Below, one piece after another: positions 18,179-26,771 of a DNA stretch of 64,000 nt (positions are counted from its first letter, which is position 1; every line of letters begins with the position of its first letter). Below the pieces are notes generated by a model. It ran no database searches and was not told where the DNA came from. It saw only the letters and a list, made by a program, of their open reading frames with translations. Both the position numbers and the translations under genes were made by a program. The stretch comes from Planomicrobium sp. CPCC 101110 (GTDB lineage: Bacteria > Bacillota > Bacilli > Bacillales_A > Planococcaceae): contig NZ_VOHD01000003.1 in assembly GCF_007859395.1 (NCBI RefSeq), positions 397,561-461,560 of the forward strand, in the 5' to 3' direction.

Positions 18179-19018
18179 ATGGAAAGAGAAGTTGTTTTGT
18201 TGGGAGAACGGGTGGCACAGGATAAATATCTTCTTGCCGAGCTGATTCATGAAGAAGCGGTGAAAGACTTGGGCACGGCAGAGCTGAAGAATAACGAGCA
18301 ACTCATGGAGGTTGTCATTAAGACGAGAGCCGGCTTTATTGAATTATTGGGCAAATCAATGCAAAATTATTTGAAACAGGAAGCATTTGACCAAATTTCG
18401 CAGTGGGGGGAAGCTACAGGCAAGTATTTTTTGGAGCAGGGGATGTCTCTGGAAAGTGCTCTGGCAGAAACCTCCGTTTACAGGAAACACATAGGGAAAG
18501 TGATCAAGACAGAAGCCTTGCACCGGAAAATGTCTGTCGAAAACATTTTTGAAGGAATGGAAGTTTTTCACTCGTTTCTGGATCATGCGGTCAGTTCTTA
18601 CAGCACAGCGTATATCAAAGCTTATCAGGAGAACTTGGCAGCAGCCCGGAAAGAATTTCTTGAATTGTCGGCGCCGGTTGTGCCATTGAATGATTCTATT
18701 GCGGTTTTGCCGATAATCGGCGAACTTGATACGGACCGTGCAAGTTATATGCTTGAGAAAACATTGATGGCGGCGAGCCAGTTGCGGATCACTACGCTGA
18801 TCATCGATTTGTCTGGCGTGGTAAAAGTCGATTCGATAGTGGCGCAGCAGATCATACAAATTGTTCAATCACTGAAGCTTGTGGGCGTACGCGCGATTTT
18901 GACAGGCATTCGTCCGGAAATCGCTTTGACGCTGACGCAATTGGGCGTGGACATCAACAGCCTAGATATTGGCGGAAGCTTGAAACAGGCTGTCCAGAAG
19001 TTGAATGTTTCCCATTAA
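18179..19018 (+). CDS. RsbR-like STAS-domain stressosome protein
   Basis: Protein of 279 residues with an N-terminal all-helical region (about 1-150, RsbR N-terminal type) and a C-terminal STAS domain (about 160-275). The segments SGVVKVDSIVAQQIIQ and GIRPEIALTLTQLG correspond to the two phosphorylated regions of RsbR proteins; Ser and Thr occupy the likely phosphosites (SgV-VDS and EIALT), so RsbT-type kinases could act on it. It sits 74 bases after the PAS-GGDEF gene behind AGGAGG. Together with RsbQ this suggests a local input to the general stress response. Phosphosite assignment is from memory of Bacillus RsbRA. Confidence 0.85.
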   Translation: MEREVVLLGERVAQDKYLLAELIHEEAVKDLGTAELKNNEQLMEVVIKTRAGFIELLGKSMQNYLKQEAFDQISQWGEATGKYFLEQGMSLESALAETSVYRKHIGKVIKTEALHRKMSVENIFEGMEVFHSFLDHAVSSYSTAYIKAYQENLAAARKEFLELSAPVVPLNDSIAVLPIIGELDTDRASYMLEKTLMAASQLRITTLIIDLSGVVKVDSIVAQQIIQIVQSLKLVGVRAILTGIRPEIALTLTQLGVDINSLDIGGSLKQAVQKLNVSH

Positions 19019-19020
19019 AG

Positions 19021-19052
19021 AAAAGCCGCTGAAGAAAACTTCAGCGGCTTTT
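19021..19052 (+). terminator. Terminator after the rsbR-like gene
   Basis: Perfect 14-base stem AAAAGCCGCTGAAG / CTTCAGCGGCTTTT with an AAAA loop, directly after the stop codon. The sequence is symmetrical enough also to stop transcripts of dapA arriving from the other side. Confidence 0.9.
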
Positions 19053-19134
19053 GACTTGTTCCGCAAAACCGATCCGCTTGCAGCGGAATGGTTTTGCAAA
19101 TGGCTTTCCCGGCAGCTGCAACTATTCAAGAGGA

Positions 19135-20025
19135 TTATTTTGTAGTTGCATTCAATTTGTCGGCAGGCAAAACTTCTTTTAATGCTTCAGTTTGTTCAGC
19201 TGTCAACGGGATCATCGGCAAACGGACGCCGCCCACTGAAATGCCGGTCAAGTTTAACGCGGTTTTCACTGGTGTCGGGTTTGGAGCAGCAAACAGTGCT
19301 TTCATTAACGGCAACAGCTGGCGGTGAGCGGCTGCAGCGCTTTTTGTGTCGCCCTGGCTGAAGCTTGAAATCATCTCTTGCATTTCGTTTCCGATGACGT
19401 GCGAAGCGACAGAGACAATGCCTTGTCCGCCGATTGCGAGCACTGGCAGCGTTAAGCTGTCATCGCCGCTGTAAAGGGAAAATGTCTCCGGTGTCCCTTC
19501 GATGATTGCGGCCATGGCTTCCAAATCGCCGCTTGCTTCTTTCACTGAAACGATGTTGTCGATAGCCGCCAAGCGGATGATCAGCTCGACAGACATATTG
19601 ACGACGCTGCGGCCTGGAATGTTATAAAGCATGACCGGCAGGGAGGTGGCTGCCGCAATCGCCTGGAAATGCTGGAACATGCCTTCTTGGGAAGGTTTGT
19701 TGTAATAGGGCGCTACAAGCATGATGCCGTCAACACCGGCTTCTTCCGCTTGCTTGGTCAGGGAGATCGAGGCGCGTGTATTGTTGGAGCCTGTTCCGGC
19801 AATAACCGGAATCCGTCCATTGACAGCGGCTACAACAAATTTGAACAATTCCACTTTTTCTTCCGTCGATAAAGCCGGTGATTCTCCAGTTGTGCCTGCA
19901 ACGACCAATCCATCCGATCCATTGGCGATCAAATACTCTATCAATGCTTTTGCTGCTTGAAAATCAACTTCTCCGTTTGCGTCAAAAGGAGTTACCATCG
20001 CTGTTACTACTTGGCCAAAATTCAT
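19135..20025 (-). CDS. dapA: 4-hydroxy-tetrahydrodipicolinate synthase
   Basis: TIM-barrel enzyme of 296 residues that condenses pyruvate with aspartate semialdehyde, the first step unique to lysine and diaminopimelate synthesis. The GTTGESPAL motif is near residue 45, YNIPGRS near 134 and the Schiff-base Lys lies in VSVKEASGD near 160. Length is normal. It stands alone here rather than in an asd-dapG-dapA operon. A lysine riboswitch with its own terminator precedes it, so the copy should respond to lysine rather than being constitutive. The ribosome site is AAGGGTG. Confidence 0.95.
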   Translation of the reverse strand: MNFGQVVTAMVTPFDANGEVDFQAAKALIEYLIANGSDGLVVAGTTGESPALSTEEKVELFKFVVAAVNGRIPVIAGTGSNNTRASISLTKQAEEAGVDGIMLVAPYYNKPSQEGMFQHFQAIAAATSLPVMLYNIPGRSVVNMSVELIIRLAAIDNIVSVKEASGDLEAMAAIIEGTPETFSLYSGDDSLTLPVLAIGGQGIVSVASHVIGNEMQEMISSFSQGDTKSAAAAHRQLLPLMKALFAAPNPTPVKTALNLTGISVGGVRLPMIPLTAEQTEALKEVLPADKLNATTK

Positions 20026-20084
20026 AAGCTCACACCCTTATCATTTTTTTAATATCTATTCCTGAGGTGTTGGGCAGCTGTAGA

Positions 20085-20330
20085 TAAACAAAAAAGCACC
20101 AACGAGGGTCTCGTTGGTGCAGTAGAAACAATGTTTACCGATCGTTTCTGTGCGTCAGATAGCCCTCCATATAGTTTCCTATATGACAGTCCGGCATTTG
20201 TTCAATGCAGAACCAGCGGTAAAGAGCATGAGCTTCTTGCCGCTTCGGCAAATCCCCCTTTCCACAAACGTCACCGGACCTCATGCTCCTCTGTTTGTAT
20301 ACTGATGGTTTTTGCACCTCTATCCTCACT
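20085..20330 (-). ncRNA. Lysine riboswitch (L-box) of dapA, with terminator
   Basis: Read on the minus strand. The conserved 5' element GAGGATAGAGGTGC (20314-20327), the internal GGAAAGGGG and TTGCCGAAG boxes, and the closing GGAGGGCTATCT (about 20157-20168) match the L-box aptamer, about 174 bases long. It is followed by a strong hairpin GCACCAACGA / TCGTTGGTGC with a T run (about 20091-20120), the expression-platform terminator. When lysine is bound the terminator should form and dapA be switched off. The whole leader occupies most of the 410-base gap between dapA and the divergent methyltransferase gene. Confidence 0.92.
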
Positions 20331-20347
20331 TCAAATGAATGAAGCAG

Positions 20348-20376
20348 GAAATATTGAATTAGCTAGACTTTAACAA
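20348..20376 (-). promoter_or_regulatory. Promoter of the dapA leader
   Basis: TTGTTA (20371-20376), 17 bases, TATTTC (20348-20353) on the minus strand. It places the RNA start near 20341, about ten bases before the lysine aptamer, which supports the choice. Confidence 0.55.
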
Positions 20377-20383
20377 AAATCTC

Positions 20384-20409
20384 TTTTAAATGCAAGAGAA
20401 ATCGGGTAT
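20384..20409 (+). promoter_or_regulatory. Possible SigB-type promoter of the methyltransferase gene
   Basis: TTTTAA, 14 bases, GGGTAT. The -10 matches the general-stress consensus exactly; the -35 lacks the usual first G. It is 29 bases upstream of the start codon and back-to-back with the dapA promoter. Confidence 0.35.
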
Positions 20410-20438
20410 TGTTTTGCCGAAAAGCGAGGTGGAAAGCG

Positions 20439-21059
20439 ATGAAAGAAAGGGATTATGACAAACGGTTGGATGTAAAAACAGAAGGCAACCAGAGCGGATT
20501 CAACGATTCTCCGCATTTTCACCGCTATGAGCCGACCCCTTACGCTTTGCTTGAGCGGCTATTCGCTCAATATAAACTTGAGGCAGGGGATCGGCTGGTC
20601 GACTTCGGCTGCGGGAAAGGAAGGTTGAATTTTTATGTCCACCATTTGTTTGGCATTGAAACTGCCGGAGTTGAACTGAATCCAATCTTCTTCAACGAAG
20701 CATTGGAAAATCAGGAGCAGTATGCCAAAAAGAGAAAAGACGCCAGCGGCAAAATCCGGTTCTATTGCTGTCCGGCTCAGGAATATGAGATTAGCCGAAA
20801 GGACAACCGCTTTTATTTTTTCAACCCATTTTCCGTCCAGGTTTTCATGTCTGTCATTGCCAATATCCTGCGCTCGGTTGAAGTGGCGGGGCGTGAAGTG
20901 GAAGTGCTGCTGTTTTTTCCGTCAGACGACTATATCGACTTTCTCGAACGCCGGACTTCTTTTGAATTGAAAGAGGAAATCGTGTTGCCGGGGGCACAAA
21001 AAGATCCGCGGGAGCGCTTTTTAGTTTACCGTCTTTCAGGAAGCGGATTAGAAACCTGA
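20439..21059 (+). CDS. Class I SAM-dependent methyltransferase
   Basis: Rossmann-type methyltransferase of 206 residues. The SAM-binding motif VDFGCGKGR is near residue 51, followed by the acidic strand end GVELNP near 75. The FNPFSV stretch near residue 127 takes the place of the usual post-IV catalytic motif. The ATG at 20439 is preceded by GCGAGGTGG; an upstream in-frame ATG at 20409 has no ribosome site. Substrate unknown: similar Bacillus proteins are annotated only as methyltransferases. It stands between the dapA leader and a zinc protease gene. Confidence 0.78.
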   Translation: MKERDYDKRLDVKTEGNQSGFNDSPHFHRYEPTPYALLERLFAQYKLEAGDRLVDFGCGKGRLNFYVHHLFGIETAGVELNPIFFNEALENQEQYAKKRKDASGKIRFYCCPAQEYEISRKDNRFYFFNPFSVQVFMSVIANILRSVEVAGREVEVLLFFPSDDYIDFLERRTSFELKEEIVLPGAQKDPRERFLVYRLSGSGLET

Positions 21060-21112
21060 AGGATTTGGGTATAGGCAAATACAGCGTGAAATGAAGAAAG
21101 CGGGGAGATCTT

Positions 21113-21958
21113 ATGAAATGGCAAGGCAGAAGGGCGAGCAGGAATGTGGAGGACAGGCGCGGAAGGGGCGGTGGCGGCAAGCTTGTCGGCGGCGGGCTTG
21201 GCGGGTTGGTGATCGTTTTGATCGTAGCGCTTATGGGCGGCGATCCGACAGCAGTTTTAAATGAATTGAACGGTGCCGGTTCCGCTTCGGTCGAGCCATA
21301 TGTTGAAACGGCGGAAGACCAGGAGCGGGCAGAGTTCGTGTCGGTTGTGCTGGCGGATACCGAACAGATCTGGTCGCAAGTTTTTGCGGAGGAAGGCATG
21401 GAATACGTCGAGCCGACCCTGGTCTTGTTCACGGGCAGCGTCGAGTCAGCATGCGGAACTGCGGGAGCTTCTGTCGGGCCATTCTATTGTCCGGGCGACC
21501 AGAAACTGTATATCGATTTGAGTTTTTATGACGAGCTGCAGCAGCAGTTTCAGGCACCTGGAGATTTTGCTATGGCGTACGTCATTGCCCATGAAGTCGG
21601 CCACCATGTGCAGAACTTGCTTGGAGTGATGGAGGAAGTCCAACCGCTTCGCAACCAGCTCAGCGAAGAAGAATATAACAAGCTGCAGGTCCGGCTTGAA
21701 CTGCAGGCGGATTATTTGTCCGGCGTCTGGGCACACCATGCGGAAGACATGGGGCTGCTGGAAGCAGGCGACCTGGAAGAGGCGTTGACGGCGGCAAGCG
21801 CAGTCGGCGATGATACTATCCAGCAGCGGGCGCGCGGCTATGTGGTGCCGGAAAGTTTTACCCATGGCACGAGCGAGCAGCGAAAAAAATGGTTTTACCG
21901 CGGTTTTGAGGCCGGCAACTTAAAAGAAGGCGATACGTTCAATGCGAAGGACTTGTGA
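21113..21958 (+). CDS. YpfJ-family neutral zinc metallopeptidase
   Basis: Protein of 281 residues of the YpfJ (putative neutral zinc metallopeptidase) family. The N-terminus is rich in Arg and Gly, then one hydrophobic segment near residues 25-42 should anchor it in the membrane with the bulk outside. The zinc motif HEVGHH is at residues 160-165 and a second Glu-containing stretch (LELQADYLSGVWAHH, near 200) supplies the third ligand, as in the family. The C-terminal THGTSEQRKKWFYRGFE signature is also conserved. Substrates are unknown in any organism. GGGGAG precedes the ATG. Confidence 0.85.
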   Translation: MKWQGRRASRNVEDRRGRGGGGKLVGGGLGGLVIVLIVALMGGDPTAVLNELNGAGSASVEPYVETAEDQERAEFVSVVLADTEQIWSQVFAEEGMEYVEPTLVLFTGSVESACGTAGASVGPFYCPGDQKLYIDLSFYDELQQQFQAPGDFAMAYVIAHEVGHHVQNLLGVMEEVQPLRNQLSEEEYNKLQVRLELQADYLSGVWAHHAEDMGLLEAGDLEEALTAASAVGDDTIQQRARGYVVPESFTHGTSEQRKKWFYRGFEAGNLKEGDTFNAKDL

Positions 21959-22091
21959 CGGAATAGTTGCTGGAAATCAGGAAACCGAGGGCGGAGCATT
22001 GATATTTCGGCCATTGTGATTCATTATAAGAATAGACAGTCTTTTCGTGCTTGGCGCGGGAAGAAATACATTTCTGTAAAGGAAGTTCACT

Positions 22092-23258
22092 ATGGCTGAA
22101 GAAAATATCACGCGTATACAACTAGGCGAAAAAGAACTGATTTTGATCGGAACTGCGCATGTATCCAAACAAAGTGCGGAGCAAGTCAAACAGGTTATTG
22201 AAGCGGAGCGGCCAGACTCGGTATGCATCGAGCTGGATGCCCAGCGCTACCAATCCGTAACAGAAAACAGCAAGTGGAAAGAAATGGATATTTTTAAGGT
22301 GATCAAAGAGAAAAAAGCTAGCTTGCTGCTGATGAACCTGGCAATTTCATCGTTCCAGAACCGGCTGGCCGACCAGTTCGGCATCAAGCCTGGACAGGAA
22401 ATGATCCAAGGCATTGAGTCGGCAAAAGAAACCGGCGCCAACCTGGTTCTTGCTGACCGCAATATCCAAATCACGTTTTCCCGTATTTGGGGCAACATCG
22501 GCTTGATGGGGAAAGCCCAGCTATTGACGTCGGTGTTCTTCAGCATCTTCAACAAAGAAACGATTTCGGAAGAAGATTTGGAGAAGATGAAATCGCAGGA
22601 TACGTTGAATGCAGTGTTGGATGATTTCACTAAAGCATTTCCTAAGCTGAAAACGCCATTGATCGATGAACGCGACCAGTACCTGGCGCAGAAGATCAAA
22701 GAAGCGCCGGGCAGGAAAGTTGTAGCGGTACTCGGTGCGGCGCACGTGCCGGGCATTACGAAGGAAGTCCATCGCGACCATGATTTGGAGGCGCTCAACA
22801 AACGGCCGGCAAAATCCAAATGGCCGAAAATTCTTGGCTGGGCACTGCCGGTTCTGCTGGTGGCGATCATCGCCTATACGTTTTACTTGAATCCGGCGGC
22901 AGGCATCGACCAGACAATAAGCTGGATCCTTTGGACAGCAACGCTTGGCGCGATTGGCGCGGCTGTGGCATTTGGCCATCCGCTTGCAATTTTAACGGCT
23001 TTTGTCGGCGGTCCGGTAGGGGCGCTGCATCCCTTGCTTGCCGCAGGCTGGTTTTCCGGTCTTGCGCAAGCGTATATCCGCCGTCCGAATGTCGGCGATT
23101 TTGAAACTCTGTCGAGGGATGTCTTTACCGTAAAAGGGTTCTGGGACAACAAGGTCACCCGTGTTCTATTGGTGGTCGTTTTGACCAATCTCGGGACTGC
23201 AGCAGGCAATATTATCGGCGGCGCGGATGTTATCCGGCTGTTTCTGAAAAATCTATAA
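22092..23258 (+). CDS. TraB/PrgY-family membrane protein
   Basis: Protein of 388 residues. The N-terminal TraB domain (about 5-230) has the motif GTAHVSKQS near residue 19, IELDAQR near 49 and GAAHVPG near 217; these paired GxxH motifs are typical of TraB/Tiki-type metal-dependent proteases. The C-terminal part (about 245-388) has four or so hydrophobic segments. PrgY in enterococci lowers pheromone activity; for chromosomal homologs the function is unknown. AAAGGAAG precedes the ATG. It is a single gene ended by a strong terminator. Confidence 0.83.
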   Translation: MAEENITRIQLGEKELILIGTAHVSKQSAEQVKQVIEAERPDSVCIELDAQRYQSVTENSKWKEMDIFKVIKEKKASLLLMNLAISSFQNRLADQFGIKPGQEMIQGIESAKETGANLVLADRNIQITFSRIWGNIGLMGKAQLLTSVFFSIFNKETISEEDLEKMKSQDTLNAVLDDFTKAFPKLKTPLIDERDQYLAQKIKEAPGRKVVAVLGAAHVPGITKEVHRDHDLEALNKRPAKSKWPKILGWALPVLLVAIIAYTFYLNPAAGIDQTISWILWTATLGAIGAAVAFGHPLAILTAFVGGPVGALHPLLAAGWFSGLAQAYIRRPNVGDFETLSRDVFTVKGFWDNKVTRVLLVVVLTNLGTAAGNIIGGADVIRLFLKNL

Positions 23259-23274
23259 TGGCTAGTCAGCCGGA

Positions 23275-23303
23275 ACCGGACGGGAAAATTCCCGCCCGGT
23301 TTT
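23275..23303 (+). terminator. Terminator after the TraB-family gene
   Basis: Stem ACCGGACGGG (23275-23284) with CCCGCCCGGT (23291-23300), one mismatch, then TTTTTC. Confidence 0.85.
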
Positions 23304-23377
23304 TCTTTTGGACATGATAGTTCACTCTGGAAGTGGGTATAGCAGAAATAAGAATATGAACACGGGGGGCGCAACAA

Positions 23378-23623
23378 ATGGGTCTTTTCTTGGCGGGAAT
23401 CGTACTCTGGTCGCTGGTCATTTTATCGGTCGTGCTTCTGGTCGTTGGGATTTGGAAAAAATCGTGGCAGCTGCTTGCCTGGAGCGGAGCCGCGATGCTG
23501 CTGCCCAGTTTGCTGATATTCATGGGAGATGATGGGATTTGGTTCAAGCTGGCCATTTTACCGCCAATTTTAGTGTTTACAGGCGCCTATTACATCAAGC
23601 ATAAGATGAAACACACTTTTTAG
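23378..23623 (+). CDS. Small membrane protein, unknown function
   Basis: Open frame of 81 codons with a strong ribosome site (ACGGGGGGC, 8-9 bases before the ATG). The product has three hydrophobic stretches (about residues 3-22, 29-45 and 52-68) separated by short charged loops and ends in a Lys-rich tail (KHKMKHTF), so it should be an integral membrane protein. I do not recognise a family. It sits alone between a terminator and an exporter gene on the same strand; an association with the exporter is possible but not shown. Confidence 0.6.
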   Translation: MGLFLAGIVLWSLVILSVVLLVVGIWKKSWQLLAWSGAAMLLPSLLIFMGDDGIWFKLAILPPILVFTGAYYIKHKMKHTF

Positions 23624-23692
23624 GGAACAATCCTGAGCGGAACAGAAATTCCATGGCGATGCTGCTTTCAGGGTCTCTAGGCTGACGAGGTG

Positions 23693-25114
23693 ATGGCTGT
23701 AGTGGAAAGGCAACCGGCTTTAGCGGAACCGGATTTTAAAAAAGTGCCTTTTTTGGCTGTTTTAATGGCAGGGGTGTTTGTCGCTATTTTGAACCAGACT
23801 CTCCTTGCGACTGCCTTGCCGCACATTATGGAAGACTTGAAGATCAACGCAAATACTGCGCAGTGGCTGACGACCGTCTTTATGCTGGTCAATGGGGTCA
23901 TGATTCCAGTCACTGCTTTTTTGATTGGAAAGTTTTCAACGAGGCGGCTGTTTCTGACTGCAATGGGCTTGTTTGCTGCCGGAACGATCATTTGTGCATT
24001 TGCTCCTGGCTTTTCGCTGTTGATAGTCGGCAGAATCATTCAAGCATCCGGAGCAGGCATTATGATGCCGCTGACCCAGACAATTTTCTTTGTGGTTTTT
24101 CCAGTTGAAAAACGCGGACAGGCGATGGGGTTATTCGGTCTAGTGATTGCATTCGCCCCCGCCATTGGACCGGCTTTGTCCGGATGGATTGTCGGGGAAT
24201 ATCCATGGCGGGCACTGTTCTATATTATTATTCCGATTGCAGTAATCGATTTTATTTTGGCGGTTTTCTTACTGAGAAATGTGACGAAGCGGACATTTCC
24301 AACGCTTGATGTGCCATCGGTCATTCTGTCGACCCTCGGCTTCGGCGGTATTTTGTACGGCTGTTCAAGTGCGGGCAACCACGGGTGGGGAAGTGCCGAG
24401 GTCCTGAGCTCGATTGTTGTCGGCGTCATTTCATTGATTTTGTTTATCCGACGCCAATTCCGTTTGAAGGAGCCGCTCCTTGAATTCAAAGTATTCACTT
24501 ACGGGATTTTTACACTGTCGACAATCTTAAGCGTTATTGTTTTCATTTCCATGATCGGCAGTGCGACTATATTGCCGATCTATATGCAGAATATGCATGG
24601 TTTTACTGCGCTTGAATCCGGCTTGATGTTATTGCCAGGAGCCATTTTGATGGGCTTGATGAATCCGGTCAGCGGCAAGATTTTCGATGCCGTCGGAGGC
24701 AAGTGGCTGGCCATTTCCGGCTTGTCAATTGTGACCATAACGACATTCCAGTTCTCGGTGTTGACAACGGATACGACCTTTGCTTATTTGACAACTGTAA
24801 ACGCCTTGCGGATGGCGGGTGTCGCCATGGTCATGATGCCGGTGACGACAGCAGGGCTCAATCAGTTGCCGGAACGGCTGATTCCGCATGGCACAGCCAT
24901 GAGCAATACGATGAGGCAAGTATCAGGTTCAATCGGAACAGCTTTGCTAGTTACGATCATGACAAGCACTGCATTGGATCCGGAACAATACGGGGCGGAT
25001 GGTCTAGTGCGCGGGGTGAATATTTCGTTTGTCGCAGCGGGCGTGCTGAGCGGGATTGGGGTAGTGATGGCCTTTTTTCTTAAACGGGCGGTGCCGGAGG
25101 AAGAAAAAAATTGA
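23693..25114 (+). CDS. DHA2-family (14-TMS type) MFS multidrug exporter
   Basis: Major facilitator of 473 residues with 13-14 hydrophobic segments, LmrB/EmrB type. The motif C region GRIIQASGAGIMMPL is near residue 110 and GPALSGWIVG near 160, both typical of drug/H+ antiporters. The start is uncertain: GAGG at 23687-23690 is only 2 bases before the ATG at 23693, while a GTG at 23702 would have spacing near 11. It is probably monocistronic. The substrate cannot be predicted. Confidence 0.85.
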   Translation: MAVVERQPALAEPDFKKVPFLAVLMAGVFVAILNQTLLATALPHIMEDLKINANTAQWLTTVFMLVNGVMIPVTAFLIGKFSTRRLFLTAMGLFAAGTIICAFAPGFSLLIVGRIIQASGAGIMMPLTQTIFFVVFPVEKRGQAMGLFGLVIAFAPAIGPALSGWIVGEYPWRALFYIIIPIAVIDFILAVFLLRNVTKRTFPTLDVPSVILSTLGFGGILYGCSSAGNHGWGSAEVLSSIVVGVISLILFIRRQFRLKEPLLEFKVFTYGIFTLSTILSVIVFISMIGSATILPIYMQNMHGFTALESGLMLLPGAILMGLMNPVSGKIFDAVGGKWLAISGLSIVTITTFQFSVLTTDTTFAYLTTVNALRMAGVAMVMMPVTTAGLNQLPERLIPHGTAMSNTMRQVSGSIGTALLVTIMTSTALDPEQYGADGLVRGVNISFVAAGVLSGIGVVMAFFLKRAVPEEEKN

Positions 25115-25316
25115 TGTTATCCATTCCCGCAAAAAAGGGCGCCATTCAAAGGGAATCATTCAAGTGGCGGCGAGTCTTTTCAAGAAGGCTGGTTTTTTGT
25201 CACAACCTGTCCATTTACTTCTGTTGTTTTCTTTGGTAAGATGTCTGACGACTGAAAATATAGGCTTGGAATTGCCTTAATATTCTAAGCAGGAAATAAA
25301 CTAATGAGGTGAAGCT

Positions 25317-26528
25317 GTGAATTTATTGTGGGGGTTACTCGGCATAGTCGTTGTTTTAGGCATTGCCTTCTTATTGTCCGGAGCTAAAAAGTCCATCAAG
25401 CCACGAACCATCCTTGGCGGTTTGGCCATCCAAATCACATTCGCGTTTATGGTGCTTGAATGGGATTTAGGAAGAAGAGCATTGTTGGGACTGTCCAACC
25501 TTGTGCAGAACGTGATCAATTACGCAGGGGAAGGGATCAGTTTCGTATTCGGCCCGGCGGCTGATACGGCAAACTTCGGTTTCGTATTCGCGTTCCAAGT
25601 ATTGACGATCATCATCTTCTTCTCTTCTTTGATTTCTGTTCTTTATTACCTTGGCATTATGCAAGTCATCATTAAAATTTTGGGAGGCGCGCTGTCAAAA
25701 CTTCTTGGAACCAGTAAAGCGGAGTCCATTTCGGCTGCAGCGAACATTTTCGTCGGCCAGACGGAAGCTCCGCTTGTTGTGCGCCCATTCATTGCAGGAA
25801 TGACAAAATCCGAATTGTTTGCCATCATGACAGGCGGTTTGGCTTCGGTGGCCGGTTCGACATTGGCCGGGTACGCGCTTCTTGGCGTTCCGCTTGAGTA
25901 TTTGCTGGCTGCAAGCTTCATGGCGGCTCCGGCCGGTTTGATCATGGCTAAAATAATGATGCCGGAAACCGAGAAAGTGGAAGAGAAAGACTTTATTATG
26001 GAAAAAGACAAAACCTCGGTCAACGTAGTGGATGCTGCGGCACGCGGCGCGGCTGATGGCCTGCAGCTGGCTTTGAATGTAGGAGCCATGCTATTGGCGT
26101 TCATCGCATTGATTGCGTTATTGAACGGAATGCTTGGAGGAATCGGCAGCTGGTTCGGCGCGGAAAATCTGACAATCCAAAGCATCCTTGGCATCATCTT
26201 TTCACCGCTTGCCTTTGCAATCGGAGTGCCTTGGGCGGAAGCTGTCCAAGCCGGAAGCTTTATCGGCCAAAAATTGGTGCTCAACGAATTTGTTGCATAC
26301 ACAGCATTTGCACCTGAAATCGCTAACCTGTCACCTAAAACGGTTATCGTCGTCAGCTTTGCCCTTTGCGGTTTCGCAAACTTAAGCTCACTGGCAATCC
26401 TGCTTGGCGGCCTTGGCGCAATGGCGCCGACCCGCCGTCCGGACATCGCACGCCTGGGCCTTCGGGCTGTCGCGGCGGGTATGCTTGCTTCACTGTTAAG
26501 CGCGGCAATTGCCGGCATGTTCATCTGA
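25317..26528 (+). CDS. nupC: NupC-type concentrative nucleoside transporter
   Basis: Membrane protein of 403 residues of the CNT family (Nucleos_tra2), which imports pyrimidine and some purine nucleosides with H+ or Na+. The EAPLVVRPF stretch near residue 146 and the GQTEAP motif just before it are the nucleoside-binding signature of the family; the C-terminal [17 protein letters not shown] matches the second conserved half. It starts with GTG at 25317, 6 bases after GAGGTGA. A terminator follows. Another purine permease gene lies downstream with its own promoter. Confidence 0.9.
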   Translation: MNLLWGLLGIVVVLGIAFLLSGAKKSIKPRTILGGLAIQITFAFMVLEWDLGRRALLGLSNLVQNVINYAGEGISFVFGPAADTANFGFVFAFQVLTIIIFFSSLISVLYYLGIMQVIIKILGGALSKLLGTSKAESISAAANIFVGQTEAPLVVRPFIAGMTKSELFAIMTGGLASVAGSTLAGYALLGVPLEYLLAASFMAAPAGLIMAKIMMPETEKVEEKDFIMEKDKTSVNVVDAAARGAADGLQLALNVGAMLLAFIALIALLNGMLGGIGSWFGAENLTIQSILGIIFSPLAFAIGVPWAEAVQAGSFIGQKLVLNEFVAYTAFAPEIANLSPKTVIVVSFALCGFANLSSLAILLGGLGAMAPTRRPDIARLGLRAVAAGMLASLLSAAIAGMFI

Positions 26529-26540
26529 TTCAATAAAATC

Positions 26541-26572
26541 AAAAGCATCTGCGAAACTGCAGATGCTTTTTT
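26541..26572 (+). terminator. Terminator after nupC
   Basis: Perfect 12-base stem AAAAGCATCTGC / GCAGATGCTTTT with a 6-base loop and a T run. Confidence 0.9.
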
Positions 26573-26669
26573 GTTTGTGAAAGCTGATGTTATAAAATAT
26601 GGGAGTTTTGTGCGCCCGTTCTGCCCATCTATTTACTGGTGAGACTCCAGTGCTATAAAGCACATTTCC

Positions 26670-26698
26670 TTGACAGTCTCTTCTTTTTTCATTACACT
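26670..26698 (+). promoter_or_regulatory. SigA promoter of the NCS2 permease gene
   Basis: TTGACA (26670-26675), 17 bases, TACACT (26693-26698), about 70 bases before the start codon. Confidence 0.65.
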
Positions 26699-26771
26699 TC
26701 TATATTGGCTCACCTATTCTAAATAGGAAGAGCGGGTTGGGAGAGGGCTAATTTAATAGAAGGTAGAAACT

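Noticed and set aside
20131..20373. Open frames within the dapA leader on both strands
   Set aside because: They coincide with the lysine riboswitch, whose conserved boxes explain the sequence.
23335..23340. GGGTAT as SigB -10 before the 81-residue membrane protein gene (and another at 21067)
   Set aside because: No GTTT-type -35 lies at 12-15 bases upstream in either case.
26571..26771. Purine riboswitch before the NCS2 permease
   Set aside because: The conserved three-way-junction core was not found; only unrelated small hairpins are present.
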